In this document: in pieces, positions 17,377 through 26,471 of the stretch
How positions within the stretch are numbered: position 1 is the first letter of the stretch
How the letters are laid out: every line of letters starts with the position of its first letter
NCBI RefSeq assembly: GCF_008056315.1
Contig: NZ_VRKQ01000008.1
Location: 762,957 to 826,956, forward strand
From: Seonamhaeicola maritimus
Lineage (GTDB): Bacteria > Bacteroidota > Bacteroidia > Flavobacteriales > Flavobacteriaceae
DNA: 64,000 nt
Direction of reading: 5' to 3'
Program-made: the position numbers and the translations under genes
The notes under the pieces: generated by a model
Database searches by the model: none
What the model was told of the DNA's origin: nothing
What the model saw: only the letters and a program-made list of their open reading frames with translations

Positions 17377-18318
17377 ATGCCCAATAAAATAACCACACTT
17401 TTTAATATTAAATACCCAATCATTCAAGCAGGAATGGTTTGGAATAGCGGATGGCGTTTAGCCTCGGCAGCTAGTAATTCTGGAATTTTAGGACTTTTAG
17501 GAGCGGGCTCAATGTATCCTGAAGTACTTAGAGAACACATTCAAAAGTGTAAAAAAGCAACTACTAACCCTTTTGGGGTTAATGTACCTATGCTTTATCC
17601 AAATATCCAAGAGATCATGGATATTATTGTTGAAGAAGGAGTAAAGATTGTTTTTACTTCTGCAGGAAATCCAAAAACTTGGACTAATTGGTTACAAGAT
17701 CGCGGTATTATAGTTGTTCATGTTGTAAGTAGTTTAAAGTTTGCATTAAAGGCACAGGAGACTGGAGTGGATGCCATTGTTGCTGAAGGTTTTGAAGCTG
17801 GAGGGCATAATGGACGTGATGAAACAACAACTTTAACTTTAATTCCTATGATAAAGGAACATATAACTGTTCCATTAATTGCAGCAGGAGGTATTGCGAC
17901 CGGTAAAGCAATGTTAGCTACCATGATTTTAGGAGCTGATGGTGTTCAAATAGGCAGTAGGTTTGTGGCTAGTGAAGAAAGTTCTGCACACCAGTCATTT
18001 AAACAAATGGTTGTTGATTCAAAAGAAGGTGATACGCAATTAACATTGAAGGAATTGGCGCCGGTTCGGTTAATTAAGAATAAGTTTTATAATGAAATAG
18101 AAGCCCTTTATAAAACAGGTCCTACGATAAATCAACTTAGAGATTTATTAGGAAGAGCACGGGCAAAAAAAGGAATGTTTGAGGGTGATTTAGATAATGG
18201 CGAACTTGAGATTGGACAGATTTCAGGACTTATACATGATATAAAACCTGTATCACAAATTGTAAAAGATATTGTTACCGAATTTGAAGCCTCTAAAAAG
18301 GAATTTTCAAATATATAG
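17377..18318 (+). CDS. Nitronate monooxygenase-family FMN enzyme (NMO/2-nitropropane dioxygenase-like)
   Basis: 313 residues forming a TIM barrel: YPIIQAGMVWNSGWRLASAASNSGILGLLG at the start, PFGVNVPM, IVAEGFEAGGHNGRDETTTLTLIP (the conserved EGxEAGGH region), VPLIAAGGIATGKAM and GADGVQIGSRFVASEES as phosphate-binding loops for FMN. The family includes nitronate monooxygenases and FabK-type enoyl-ACP reductases, which sequence reading alone does not separate cleanly. It is in the same transcription direction as mnmA (8-base gap) and the sulfatase (19-base gap). Confidence 0.85.
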   Translation: MPNKITTLFNIKYPIIQAGMVWNSGWRLASAASNSGILGLLGAGSMYPEVLREHIQKCKKATTNPFGVNVPMLYPNIQEIMDIIVEEGVKIVFTSAGNPKTWTNWLQDRGIIVVHVVSSLKFALKAQETGVDAIVAEGFEAGGHNGRDETTTLTLIPMIKEHITVPLIAAGGIATGKAMLATMILGADGVQIGSRFVASEESSAHQSFKQMVVDSKEGDTQLTLKELAPVRLIKNKFYNEIEALYKTGPTINQLRDLLGRARAKKGMFEGDLDNGELEIGQISGLIHDIKPVSQIVKDIVTEFEASKKEFSNI

Positions 18319-18337
18319 CATTCAACATAAAAGATTT

Positions 18338-20020
18338 ATGAAAAAACTGTATTATATAATAATCCTAACATTAGGACTATTTAATTGCACTAATCCAAAA
18401 GAACAAAAACCTAATGTACTTTTTATAATGATGGATGATTTGGGTTATGGGCAATTCGGTATATATAATGATACCATCACAACTTCTGATTATAACCCTT
18501 ACTTTGTGCATTTAGTTGATAGTCTTCAAGGATATTCTTTAGATAAGTCTTTAGAGTTTTCTAAAAAAGCGATTCCTACCTTATCTTATTTGGCTAATGA
18601 GGGCATTATTTTTAACAGAGCCTTTACAACAAGTAATATTTGTGCACCATCACGCTTAGGAATTGCCACAGGAATGAATCAAAATAAATTTGGTGTATAC
18701 ACCAATGTTGATTGTGAAGAAAGTGGATTACAGAAAGGTACACATTTAGCAGAAAAGATTCAGGATGCAAATTATTCAACTGCTCATATTGGTAAGTGGC
18801 ATATTGGTAAAAGAGATAAGCAAATTATAAATAATATTAGAAAAGAATACCAAGTAGAAAAAAAAGGAGATTATTATGATTTAAAGAAATCCAACCCTAT
18901 TCTTCATAAGAAAATTAAGGAAAGCGGTTATATTGGTTCTGTGGTAGAAGAACAAAATCCATTAAATAATGGTTTTGATTATTATTACGGATACAATCAT
19001 TGGGCGTGTAGTTTTTATAATGCAAAAAATGTTTGGGAGAATTTTGAGTATGTTGGTACACAGAAAAATTATAATACAGAGGTTTTTACCGATAAAGCCA
19101 TTGATGTAATGGATTCTTCAATTAAAAGTAAAAAGTCTTTTTACATCCAGTTGCATTATCATGCTGTTCATGATTCCTTAGAACCAAAAGCTCCTGAAAA
19201 GTATTTTAATAAGTTTAATTCAGGCTCATATGATTTGGATAATTTTTATGCCCATGTGAATGCAGTTGATGAGAATGTAAAACGGATGATTGATTTTCTG
19301 AAATCGAAAGATCAATATAAAAACACAATTATTGTCTTTACATCTGATAATGGTGCTATGGCAGGTGGCTCATATAATGGACATAAAACAGGGTCTCCAT
19401 TACCGGGGAATACTCCTTTTACAGGTCATAAGGGTAATTATTACCAAGGAGGTTTTAGGGTACCTATGTTTATTAGTTGGCCAGAAGGTATAACCCAACC
19501 AAAAGTTTCCAGTCAAATGGTATCTACCATGGATATATTACCAACTATTATTGATGTGTCTGGAGAAGAATTACCTGAAAAAATTGATGGTAAGAGTTTA
19601 TTACCAATAATTAATGATGTACAAAAAGAACCTTTACATAATCATTTGGTATGGTCAGGATTACATGCATATAAATGGGGGTATTTGATTAACAAGTCTA
19701 CCCAAACTCATAGTACAGAATCTGGTTTTGCTCCTCCATGTTGGGTGGTTATAAAAGATGATTATTTACTTCGCTTTACAGGAACTTTAGAAAAGGGAAT
19801 CTATTTAGATCATATGGATGGTAGAAATCCTATTATTGAATTGTTTAATATTAAAAACGACCCAACAGAAAGTAAAGATTTGTCAAAAGACAAACCGCTT
19901 ATTGTAAATGAGATGATGAATTTATATGCCGAGGAATCAAAAGCATTTCCTCCACCAGTAGATTGGAAAAAGGCTAAATGGACAGAGCTCCAATCAACCA
20001 AATCGGTTATAAGCCAATAA
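18338..20020 (+). CDS. Secreted lipoprotein sulfatase (formylglycine-dependent)
   Basis: 560 residues from the ATG at 18338 (MKKLYYIIILTLGLFNC, lipobox Cys near residue 17). The frame is open upstream but would overlap the preceding gene. The sulfatase signature CAPSR (TSNICAPSRLGIATG, near residue 107), whose Cys is converted to formylglycine, and metal-site elements FIMMDDLGYG, HIGKWHIGK and FTSDNGAMAGG are present. It hydrolyses sulfate esters in the periplasm or at the surface, typically on algal or host polysaccharides. There is no maturase, SusC/D pair or glycoside hydrolase nearby, so this is an isolated sulfatase and its substrate is unknown. Confidence 0.92.
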   Translation: MKKLYYIIILTLGLFNCTNPKEQKPNVLFIMMDDLGYGQFGIYNDTITTSDYNPYFVHLVDSLQGYSLDKSLEFSKKAIPTLSYLANEGIIFNRAFTTSNICAPSRLGIATGMNQNKFGVYTNVDCEESGLQKGTHLAEKIQDANYSTAHIGKWHIGKRDKQIINNIRKEYQVEKKGDYYDLKKSNPILHKKIKESGYIGSVVEEQNPLNNGFDYYYGYNHWACSFYNAKNVWENFEYVGTQKNYNTEVFTDKAIDVMDSSIKSKKSFYIQLHYHAVHDSLEPKAPEKYFNKFNSGSYDLDNFYAHVNAVDENVKRMIDFLKSKDQYKNTIIVFTSDNGAMAGGSYNGHKTGSPLPGNTPFTGHKGNYYQGGFRVPMFISWPEGITQPKVSSQMVSTMDILPTIIDVSGEELPEKIDGKSLLPIINDVQKEPLHNHLVWSGLHAYKWGYLINKSTQTHSTESGFAPPCWVVIKDDYLLRFTGTLEKGIYLDHMDGRNPIIELFNIKNDPTESKDLSKDKPLIVNEMMNLYAEESKAFPPPVDWKKAKWTELQSTKSVISQ

Positions 20021-20047
20021 TAGCATAAACTAGAATTATTGAAAAGC

Positions 20048-20079
20048 AAAAAAGGAGGAAATTAATTTCCTCCTTTTTT
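20048..20079 (+). terminator. Intrinsic terminator after the sulfatase
   Basis: A nearly perfect palindrome (AAAAAAGGAGGAAATT and its complement AATTTCCTCCTTTTTT), 28 bases after the stop codon. Confidence 0.85.
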
Positions 20080-20323
20080 ATTGAAACCTTTAAGCTGTAA
20101 TTTTTAATCCCTATAAAATAAAAGCTATATGTTTCTATAAATCGTAAGTTTATAAAGACTTCCGATTTTAATGTATTGTAGATTATCGGCTTTCAAATGT
20201 AAAAAAATTAACGACTTAATATTCTGAAAGTTATATGAAGTTATTAACATATGTTAATTTTTTGAAAATCAAACAAATTCTTTAAAATTGGTTAAAGAAA
20301 AAGCTAAGGTTTACATTTGCATC
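20080..20323 (+). other. Intergenic region before the MATE gene
   Basis: AT-rich with no reading frame. An imperfect inverted repeat, ATCGTAAGT (20141-20149) and ACTTCCGAT (20158-20166) with one mismatch, could be a protein site. The MATE promoter is at its right end. Confidence 0.45.
20288..20319 (+). promoter_or_regulatory. Promoter of the MATE gene
   Basis: TTG (20288-20290), 21 bases, then TACATTTG (20312-20319). The preferred ATG (20324) is only 5 bases after the -7 element, so the mRNA would be leaderless or nearly so. Confidence 0.6.
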
Positions 20324-21700
20324 ATGCAAATTCAGAACTATACCAAAGAGTTTAGGTACAACTGGCAACTAGCGGCTCCTGTAATGTTAGGTATGCTAGG
20401 GCACACCTTTGTGAGCTTTGTAGATAACATCATGGTTGGGCAACTTGGAACTGCCGAACTTGCAGCCGTGTCATTAGGTAATAGTTTTATGTTTATAGCA
20501 ATGTCTTTGGGTATAGGTTTTTCAACAGCCATAACACCATTAATTGCTGAAGCAGATGCTGAAGTAAATTTCGATAAGGGAAAGTCTTCATTCAAACACG
20601 GTTTATTTCTATGTACTGTTTTAGGGGTGTTACTTTTTTTATTAGTTTTTTTTGCAAAACCACTCATGTATTTAATGAGGCAGCCGCCAGAAGTGGTAGA
20701 GCTGGCTATACCTTATTTAGATTTAGTGGCGTTTTCTTTAATTCCATTAATAGTTTTTCAAGGATTTAAACAATTTAGTGATGGTTTGTCTATGACAAAA
20801 CACCCCATGTATGCAACACTTTTGGCAAACATTATAAACATTTTTTTAAACTATATTTTAATATTTGGAAAATTTGGCTTTCCTGCTTACGGGATTGTTG
20901 GTGCTGCTTACGGTACACTCATTTCACGCTTTGTTATGGTAGGGTATTTATGGTATTTATTAAGAGGTAAAGAAAAATCAAAAGCTTATGTGACCAATAT
21001 AAAATTCTTTGTTCTTGATAAACTAATGATTAGAAAAATCTTGAATTTAGGAGCACCTAGTGCTATGCAAATGTTTTTTGAGGTTGCCATTTTTACAGCA
21101 GCCATTTGGTTAAGTGGTTTACTTGGTAAAAACCCTCAAGCGGCAAATCAAATAGCCTTAAATTTGTCTTCAATGACGTTTATGGTTGCCATGGGATTAA
21201 GCGTAGCCTCAATGGTTCGGGTAGGAAATCAAAAAGGACTGCAAAAGTATTATGAGTTACGCCGAATAGCATTTTCGTTATTTTTAATGGGAACTATTCT
21301 AGCTTTTGGATTTGCGATAATATTCTTCGCTTTTCATAATCAATTACCTAAGATCTATGTTGATTTTGATGACGCTAAAAACCTTGCAGATAATACAGAG
21401 GTATTAGCCATTGCATCAAAACTGCTTGTGGCGGCAGCTATTTTTCAAATAAGTGATAGTATTCAAGTGATTGTTTTAGGTGCTTTAAGAGGATTACAAG
21501 ATGTTAAGATACCAACAATAATAACCTTTGTATCATATTGGCTAGTGGGTTTCCCGGTAAGTTGGTTTATGGGTAAAGCTGATGCTTATGGTAGTTTTGG
21601 TATTTGGCTTGGGCTATTAGCAGGATTATCTACAGCAGCTATTTTGTTGTATATTCGATTTGATTATTTAACTAAAAGGTTAATTTTGACTAAAGAATAA
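20324..21700 (+). CDS. MATE-family multidrug/Na+ antiporter (NorM-like)
   Basis: 458 residues from the ATG at 20324 (MQIQNYTKEFRYNWQLAAPVMLG). A GTG at 20288 would add 12 residues but overlaps the promoter. Twelve membrane helices in two homologous halves are visible. MATE signatures include APVMLGMLGHTFVSFVDNIMVGQLGTAELAAVSLGNS and, in the second half, GAPSAMQMFFEVAIFTAAIWLSGLLG. It exports cationic drugs or metabolites in exchange for Na+ or H+. The small 75-residue gene follows after 3 bases. Confidence 0.93.
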   Translation: MQIQNYTKEFRYNWQLAAPVMLGMLGHTFVSFVDNIMVGQLGTAELAAVSLGNSFMFIAMSLGIGFSTAITPLIAEADAEVNFDKGKSSFKHGLFLCTVLGVLLFLLVFFAKPLMYLMRQPPEVVELAIPYLDLVAFSLIPLIVFQGFKQFSDGLSMTKHPMYATLLANIINIFLNYILIFGKFGFPAYGIVGAAYGTLISRFVMVGYLWYLLRGKEKSKAYVTNIKFFVLDKLMIRKILNLGAPSAMQMFFEVAIFTAAIWLSGLLGKNPQAANQIALNLSSMTFMVAMGLSVASMVRVGNQKGLQKYYELRRIAFSLFLMGTILAFGFAIIFFAFHNQLPKIYVDFDDAKNLADNTEVLAIASKLLVAAAIFQISDSIQVIVLGALRGLQDVKIPTIITFVSYWLVGFPVSWFMGKADAYGSFGIWLGLLAGLSTAAILLYIRFDYLTKRLILTKE

Positions 21701-21703
21701 AAT

Positions 21704-21931
21704 ATGTCTCTTCCAAAGTTTATACTCGGTGATAATACAGAACACCCAAATGCTATTTATGTAATTCATACAGAATTCCCAAGGTTTATTATTAATCTTG
21801 AGAATGATGAGGTAGATTGGTTTGAAGATTTTGATGCTGAAGATCAAAAAGAATTAGAAACCGAGACCCAAAATGCTATTAAACTTGCAACTGATTTTTA
21901 CGATAGTGAAATTGAAAAATACGATGATTAA
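21704..21931 (+). CDS. Small acidic conserved protein, function unknown
   Basis: 75 residues, Asp/Glu-rich (pI clearly acidic), with no signal peptide or membrane segment. The first half reads as beta strands (PNAIYVIHTEFPRFIINLENDEVDWFEDF); the second is one amphipathic helix (DQKELETETQNAIKLATDFYDSEIEKYDD). It lies between the MATE and PAP2 genes with gaps of 3 and 18 bases, so it is probably in one operon. Not recognised. Confidence 0.75.
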   Translation: MSLPKFILGDNTEHPNAIYVIHTEFPRFIINLENDEVDWFEDFDAEDQKELETETQNAIKLATDFYDSEIEKYDD

Positions 21932-21949
21932 CGTTTTAGTTTTTTTTGA

Positions 21950-22525
21950 ATGTTAGAAAAGATTTTAGAATACGATACAGCGCTTTTTTTATTTTTAAAT
22001 AATCTAGGAACTGAAACTTGGGATGGTTTGTGGTTGGTTATCACAAATAAGCTCACTTTTATTCCATTATATGCATTATTACTATATCTACTTTATAAAA
22101 AATATGGCTGGAAGGCTTTGATTGTCTTTGTTGTAACAGTTGCTTTAATGATAACGTTTACAGACCAAATCACTAATGTTTTTAAGCGGGGTTTTGCAAG
22201 ACCAAGACCTTGTGGAGAAAGTGATTTAATTGATCAAATGCGATTCATTGCAGTACGTTGCGGAAAATATGGTTTCTTTTCAGGGCATTCTTCAAACTCT
22301 ATGGCAGCTGCCGTTTATGCCGGTTTAATGCTTAGACCATTTTATAAAAACGCCATTTATATTTTGTTGTTTTGGAGTGCGGTGGTTGCTTATAGTAGAA
22401 TTTATGTTGGTGTGCATTACCCCACTGACATTGTTTGTGGTTTAACTTTTGGCGCCATAGCAGGTTTTATCTTTTTTAAATTTGCTAGCTTTCTATTAAA
22501 TAGGTTTGGTATAAAAAATAAATAA
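21950..22525 (+). CDS. PAP2-family membrane phosphatase
   Basis: 191 residues with six hydrophobic segments and the three phosphatase motifs: KRGFARPRP (motif 1), FFSGHSSN (motif 2) and SRIYVGVHYPTD (motif 3, catalytic His). Family members dephosphorylate phosphatidate, undecaprenyl pyrophosphate or lipid A at the outer face of the inner membrane. An undecaprenyl-pyrophosphate role would suit the neighbouring sugar epimerase, but substrate cannot be assigned. Confidence 0.9.
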   Translation: MLEKILEYDTALFLFLNNLGTETWDGLWLVITNKLTFIPLYALLLYLLYKKYGWKALIVFVVTVALMITFTDQITNVFKRGFARPRPCGESDLIDQMRFIAVRCGKYGFFSGHSSNSMAAAVYAGLMLRPFYKNAIYILLFWSAVVAYSRIYVGVHYPTDIVCGLTFGAIAGFIFFKFASFLLNRFGIKNK

Positions 22526-22549
22526 ATTAATTCCATTGAATTTACTTAA

Positions 22550-23491
22550 ATGAAAATTTTAATTACAGGAGCGGCCGGATTTATTGGTTCTCATACTGCC
22601 GAAAGGTTGAAAAGCTTAAATCACGATGTCTTTGGTATAGATAATTTTTCTTCATACTACAGTGAAGATCTTAAACGATTAAATGAACAATCTCTTTTAG
22701 AAAAAGGAATTTCAGTTTTAGATAAGAATTTAAACGATATGAATCTAAAGAATGCCTTGCCGAAAGACATTGAGTATATTTTTCATTTTGCTGCTCAACC
22801 TGGTATTTCTTCCACTTCCACTTTTATGGATTATTTAGAAAATAATATTCTTGCCTCTAGGAGTATATTAGATTATGCTGAAAATTTGCCTTATCTTAAA
22901 TTATTTGTCAATATAGGAACGTCTTCTGTTTATGGCTTGGAAGCTACTTTTTCTGAGGATAAAGAGCCTAAACCAGCTTCATTTTATGGTGTAACCAAAT
23001 TAGCTGCTGAACAGTTGGCTCTACAAAAGAGTAGAGAACAAAAATTTAAATCCTGTTCCTTGCGTTTATATTCTGTTATAGGACCCCGAGAACGACCTGA
23101 AAAAATGTTTACTAAACTTATTGATTTAGGTTTAAAGGGAGAACCATTTCCATTATTTGAAGGAAGCGACAAGCACCTAAGAAGTTTTACTTATGTAGGA
23201 GATATAGTAGACGGAATTGTTAGTGTTATTGGGAAAGAAGCTGTTTTAAATGGTGAAATTATTAATCTTGGAACCGACAAAGAATATACAACTCAAGAAG
23301 GAATTGAAGCAGTTGAAGCTTCATTAGGGAAATCCATTAAATTAAACATTATTCCTAAAAGACCTGGTGACCAACTTCGTACAAGGGCTAATATTGATAA
23401 AGCCAGAAAATTATTGGATTACAGGCCTACCACATCTTTAATGGAAGCTGTAGAGGAACAAGTTTTATGGTATAAGGAGAATTTTCTATAG
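22550..23491 (+). CDS. NAD-dependent sugar-nucleotide epimerase/dehydratase (extended SDR)
   Basis: 313 residues. The Rossmann NAD motif GAAGFIGSH is at residues 7-15. The catalytic Ser/Thr comes from IGTSSVYG and Tyr-Lys from FYGVTK (Y and K four apart), followed by RLYSVIGPRERPEKM, the substrate-binding region of UDP-glucose/glucuronate 4-epimerase relatives, and RSFTYVGDIVDGI. It probably supplies a UDP-uronate or UDP-hexose for surface polysaccharide. Its end overlaps the convergent meaB by 6 bases. Confidence 0.88.
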   Translation: MKILITGAAGFIGSHTAERLKSLNHDVFGIDNFSSYYSEDLKRLNEQSLLEKGISVLDKNLNDMNLKNALPKDIEYIFHFAAQPGISSTSTFMDYLENNILASRSILDYAENLPYLKLFVNIGTSSVYGLEATFSEDKEPKPASFYGVTKLAAEQLALQKSREQKFKSCSLRLYSVIGPRERPEKMFTKLIDLGLKGEPFPLFEGSDKHLRSFTYVGDIVDGIVSVIGKEAVLNGEIINLGTDKEYTTQEGIEAVEASLGKSIKLNIIPKRPGDQLRTRANIDKARKLLDYRPTTSLMEAVEEQVLWYKENFL

Positions 23492-24556
23492 GTTCAACAA
23501 AAAATCAGCAGCAGCAAAAGGAGTTGTTTTATTATTTTCAATCAGTTCCAGTTGTTTTTTTAATTCACATTTGATTTTTGATTGATTGAAAAAATTAGAT
23601 TTTAATTTTTCTTCAATGGTCTGAATGAGCCAATATTTGTTTTGCTCATTTCTTTTTACACTAAAATGCTTATTCTTGGTAGTGGTTTCAATATAATCTG
23701 AAATGATGCCCCAAATAGTATCAATACCATTATTTTCAACCGCACTGCAAATAGTAACTTTTGGTTGCCAATTTGAGTCTTTTGCAGGGTAGAGGTGAAG
23801 TGCTCTTGTAAACTCTGTTTTAGCAAGGTTAGCTGCTTTTAAATTGTCGCCATCAGCTTTGTTAATTGCTATGGCATCAGCCATTTCTATAATGCCACGC
23901 TTAATACCTTGTAATTCATCACCTGCACCAGCAAGTTTTAATAGTAAAAAGAAATCAACCATACTATGTACAGTAGTCTCGCTTTGACCAACACCAACGG
24001 TTTCAATTATAATAACATCAAATCCCGCAGATTCACAAAGAGTGATAGTTTCTCTGGTTTTTCTAGCAACACCACCTAAAGTATCACCAGAAGCTGAAGG
24101 TCGGATATAAGCATTCTCATCTTGAACTAAAGCTTCCATTCTTGTTTTGTCGCCTAAAATACTACCTTTTGTAATCGAGCTACTTGGGTCTATTGCCAAA
24201 ACAGCTACACGTTTTCCTAAGTTTGTTAAGTATTTACCAAAGGTTTCAATAAATGTACTTTTACCAACTCCCGGAACCCCTGTAATACCAATTCTAATAG
24301 ATTTATTAGCATGTGGTAAGCACCCTTTTATTATGATGTTAGCCTTTTTTAAATGTTTTGGGTTTTTGCTTTCAACAAGTGTAATAGCTCTACTTAAAGC
24401 CGTAATATCTTTATTAAGTATAGATGTAATTAAAGATTCAGTATCAATTTTAGCGTTGCGCTTTTTCTTTAATTTTTCAATGGAATTAGTGCTAGTTATT
24501 TCGGAAATGGAAATACCACCAGTTTCTTGAAGTGCAGATTTTTTTGATTTTTTCAC
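23486..24556 (-). CDS. meaB: MeaB/ArgK-family G3E GTPase (methylmalonyl-CoA mutase chaperone)
   Basis: 356 residues. Walker A is GVPGVGKSTFIE (near residue 98), followed by VAVLAIDPSSSITKGSILGDKTRM, the Walker B/switch region IETVGVGQSE and the guanine motif NKADGDN. MeaB guards and reloads adenosylcobalamin-dependent methylmalonyl-CoA mutase. The mutase genes are not in this window. The N-terminal 35 residues are basic and Ser/Lys-rich, a little longer than usual. Confidence 0.92.
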   Translation of the reverse strand: MKKSKKSALQETGGISISEITSTNSIEKLKKKRNAKIDTESLITSILNKDITALSRAITLVESKNPKHLKKANIIIKGCLPHANKSIRIGITGVPGVGKSTFIETFGKYLTNLGKRVAVLAIDPSSSITKGSILGDKTRMEALVQDENAYIRPSASGDTLGGVARKTRETITLCESAGFDVIIIETVGVGQSETTVHSMVDFFLLLKLAGAGDELQGIKRGIIEMADAIAINKADGDNLKAANLAKTEFTRALHLYPAKDSNWQPKVTICSAVENNGIDTIWGIISDYIETTTKNKHFSVKRNEQNKYWLIQTIEEKLKSNFFNQSKIKCELKKQLELIENNKTTPFAAADFLLNL

Positions 24557-24620
24557 TCTTTTTCGAATAAATCTAAACTAATATAAACAATTCTGAAACC
24601 GGAAGAGTTTTCAATAATAA

Positions 24621-25175
24621 TTATTTAAGAGGAACCGCAATTTTGGTGTCGTCCCAAGCCATGGTTAAAAATAGCTTGTCTGTAGAATTATCAAAGGCAA
24701 TGGTGAACTGTTCAACAAACGATTCTAATTTCTGTACTGGAACTTCAATATTTACTACATCATAATTTGGATCCCACAAAGGGTTCATTTCAGAATCAAC
24801 ACCCCATTCATATTGTTTTGAGTTGAACATAATATTCCAAGTGGAGTCTTTTGGCACAGACCAAAGTGTATATTTTCCAACAGGTAAAATCATACCATTA
24901 ATATCTAAAGTCTCATTAGTTTCAAAAGTAGTAGCCTCATTGGCACCTGTACGCCACACTTTATCAAAGGGTACTAGGGCTCCAAAAATTTCTCGTTCTT
25001 TTTTAAACGGTCTATTGTAAAACACTTTCAACCTTAAATCATTCAATTCAAATTTTACGGTATCTTTAGGACTTAAACGTTTAGCAAATATGTTTTCAAC
25101 AAAAACAGAATACAAAAGTAAGCCCAATGCCACTATTGAAAGTAGTACTAACACACGTTTTAAGAAGGTATTCAT
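24621..25175 (-). CDS. DUF2911 protein, membrane-anchored
   Basis: 184 residues: one N-terminal membrane helix or signal anchor (residues 8-27), then the DUF2911 core with VFYNRPFKKEREIFGALVPFDKVWRTGANEATTFET, LPVGKYTLWSVP and WNIMFN. A second DUF2911 gene is at 49049. The family is common in Bacteroidota and its function is not established; the conserved WRTGANE motif defines it. Confidence 0.85.
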   Translation of the reverse strand: MNTFLKRVLVLLSIVALGLLLYSVFVENIFAKRLSPKDTVKFELNDLRLKVFYNRPFKKEREIFGALVPFDKVWRTGANEATTFETNETLDINGMILPVGKYTLWSVPKDSTWNIMFNSKQYEWGVDSEMNPLWDPNYDVVNIEVPVQKLESFVEQFTIAFDNSTDKLFLTMAWDDTKIAVPLK

Positions 25176-25282
25176 ATTGAGAGAATTTTAGGATATAAAT
25201 ATACTTTAAAAACTATTAATTACTAAAGTGAAACGTATAATTGTTGACTTTTGTTATTTAATGAATAAAAAAATAAATTTTT

Positions 25283-25310
25283 TGCAACACTTCAATTTTT
25301 TAATCGTCTT
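25283..25310 (+). promoter_or_regulatory. Candidate ECF autoregulatory promoter of the sigma gene at 25347
   Basis: TGCAAC (25283-25288), 16 bases, then CGTCTT (25305-25310), 36 bases before the ATG. It matches the element TGCAAT-N15-CGTCTTT before the sigma gene at 8054 in sequence, spacing and distance. Confidence 0.5.
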
Positions 25311-25346
25311 TTAAACGAACTAACTTAGACCAAAAGTAGATTTAGT

Positions 25347-25898
25347 ATGTTTCAAGTTGACATTATTGAACAATGTAAACAGAACAACCGAAAAGCACAA
25401 CTGCAGTTATACAACCAGTACTGCGATGGTATGTATATTGTTGCTCATAGGTTTTTGAAAGATGCCAATGATGCTGAAGATGTGGTGCAAGAAGCTTTTA
25501 TAAAAGCTTTTACAAAACTGCATCAATATAAAGCAGAAGTTACTTTTGGGGCTTGGTTAAAACGAATTGTAGTTAATAAGAGTATAGACTTTTTAAAATC
25601 TAAAAAACAACACCTTGTTGAGTTAGATGCGGTGTCACTAAAAGTAGTAGATACTCCTATTGAGGACAAATGGTTGGTAGATGATGCCATTACATTAGAT
25701 GATGTAAAACAAGCTATTAATAAATTACCAGATAAATATCAGTATGTAGTAATGCTGTATTTAATAGAAGGTTATGATCATCAGGAAATATCAGAGATTT
25801 TGAATATTTCTGAGGTGGCATCAAGAACGCAATTATCAAGAGGTAAAGTAAAATTACAGGAACTGTTAACACTTAAGAGTCATGGCGCAAGATATTAG
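25347..25898 (+). CDS. ECF-type RNA polymerase sigma factor
   Basis: 183 residues. Region 2 includes ANDAEDVVQEAFIKAF and TFGAWLKRIVVNKSIDFLKSKK. Region 4 includes LPDKYQYVVMLYLIEGYDHQEISEILNISEVASRTQLSRGKVKL. Its last 17 bases overlap the start of the anti-sigma candidate gene, and a coiled-coil adhesin-like gene completes the operon. The TGCAAC/CGTCTT element upstream suggests self-activation. Confidence 0.92.
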   Translation: MFQVDIIEQCKQNNRKAQLQLYNQYCDGMYIVAHRFLKDANDAEDVVQEAFIKAFTKLHQYKAEVTFGAWLKRIVVNKSIDFLKSKKQHLVELDAVSLKVVDTPIEDKWLVDDAITLDDVKQAINKLPDKYQYVVMLYLIEGYDHQEISEILNISEVASRTQLSRGKVKLQELLTLKSHGARY

Positions 25899-26460
25899 AG
25901 AGTTATTTAAAGATGGTAAAATAACACATGAAAAAATGCCTGAAAATCATCAGGAACGTTTCATCAATAAATTAGATGAAGCACTCCCGGTATCTCCTAA
26001 ATCTAATTTTGGTTGGATGCGTATTGCAGCTAGTATAGTTTTATTAGTTGGTTTGAGTTTTGGAGGTTATAAGATTCTTAATCCAAAGGTTGTAATAGGT
26101 TCAGAAGAAGTGGCAAATAATGAAACTACTGATACCAAGACTTTAGGCGATGTGTCTCCAGGACTTAAAGAAGTTGAAGATTATTATTTGGCGAGTATTA
26201 ATTTAGAATTATCTAAAATAAAATATACCGCAGAAACCAAAGACCTTTTTGATGGCTATATAGAACAGCTTAGTGAGCTCGATAAAGAGTACAAAAGATT
26301 GTCTTTAGAATTAACCGAATCTGGTCCAAGTGAATTAACGGTGAATGCCTTAATTGATAATTTAAAATTGCGTCTAAACTTATTATATCGTTTAAAATCT
26401 CAATTAAAAGAATTAACACCTGCAGAAGCAGGAACTGAAGAAGTTGAACAATCAATCTAA
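25882..26460 (+). CDS. Probable membrane anti-sigma factor
   Basis: 192 residues with a short cytoplasmic N-terminus (IRELFKDGKITHEKMPENHQERFINKLDEALP, a pattern common at the start of Bacteroidota anti-sigma proteins), one membrane helix (about residues 48-65, IAASIVLLVGLSFGGYKIL) and a periplasmic helical domain (about 95-185). It overlaps the sigma gene by 17 bases, which supports tight co-expression. It lacks a recognisable zinc-finger (ZAS) motif. Confidence 0.75.
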   Translation: MAQDIRELFKDGKITHEKMPENHQERFINKLDEALPVSPKSNFGWMRIAASIVLLVGLSFGGYKILNPKVVIGSEEVANNETTDTKTLGDVSPGLKEVEDYYLASINLELSKIKYTAETKDLFDGYIEQLSELDKEYKRLSLELTESGPSELTVNALIDNLKLRLNLLYRLKSQLKELTPAEAGTEEVEQSI

Positions 26461-26471
26461 AAAATCAAAAA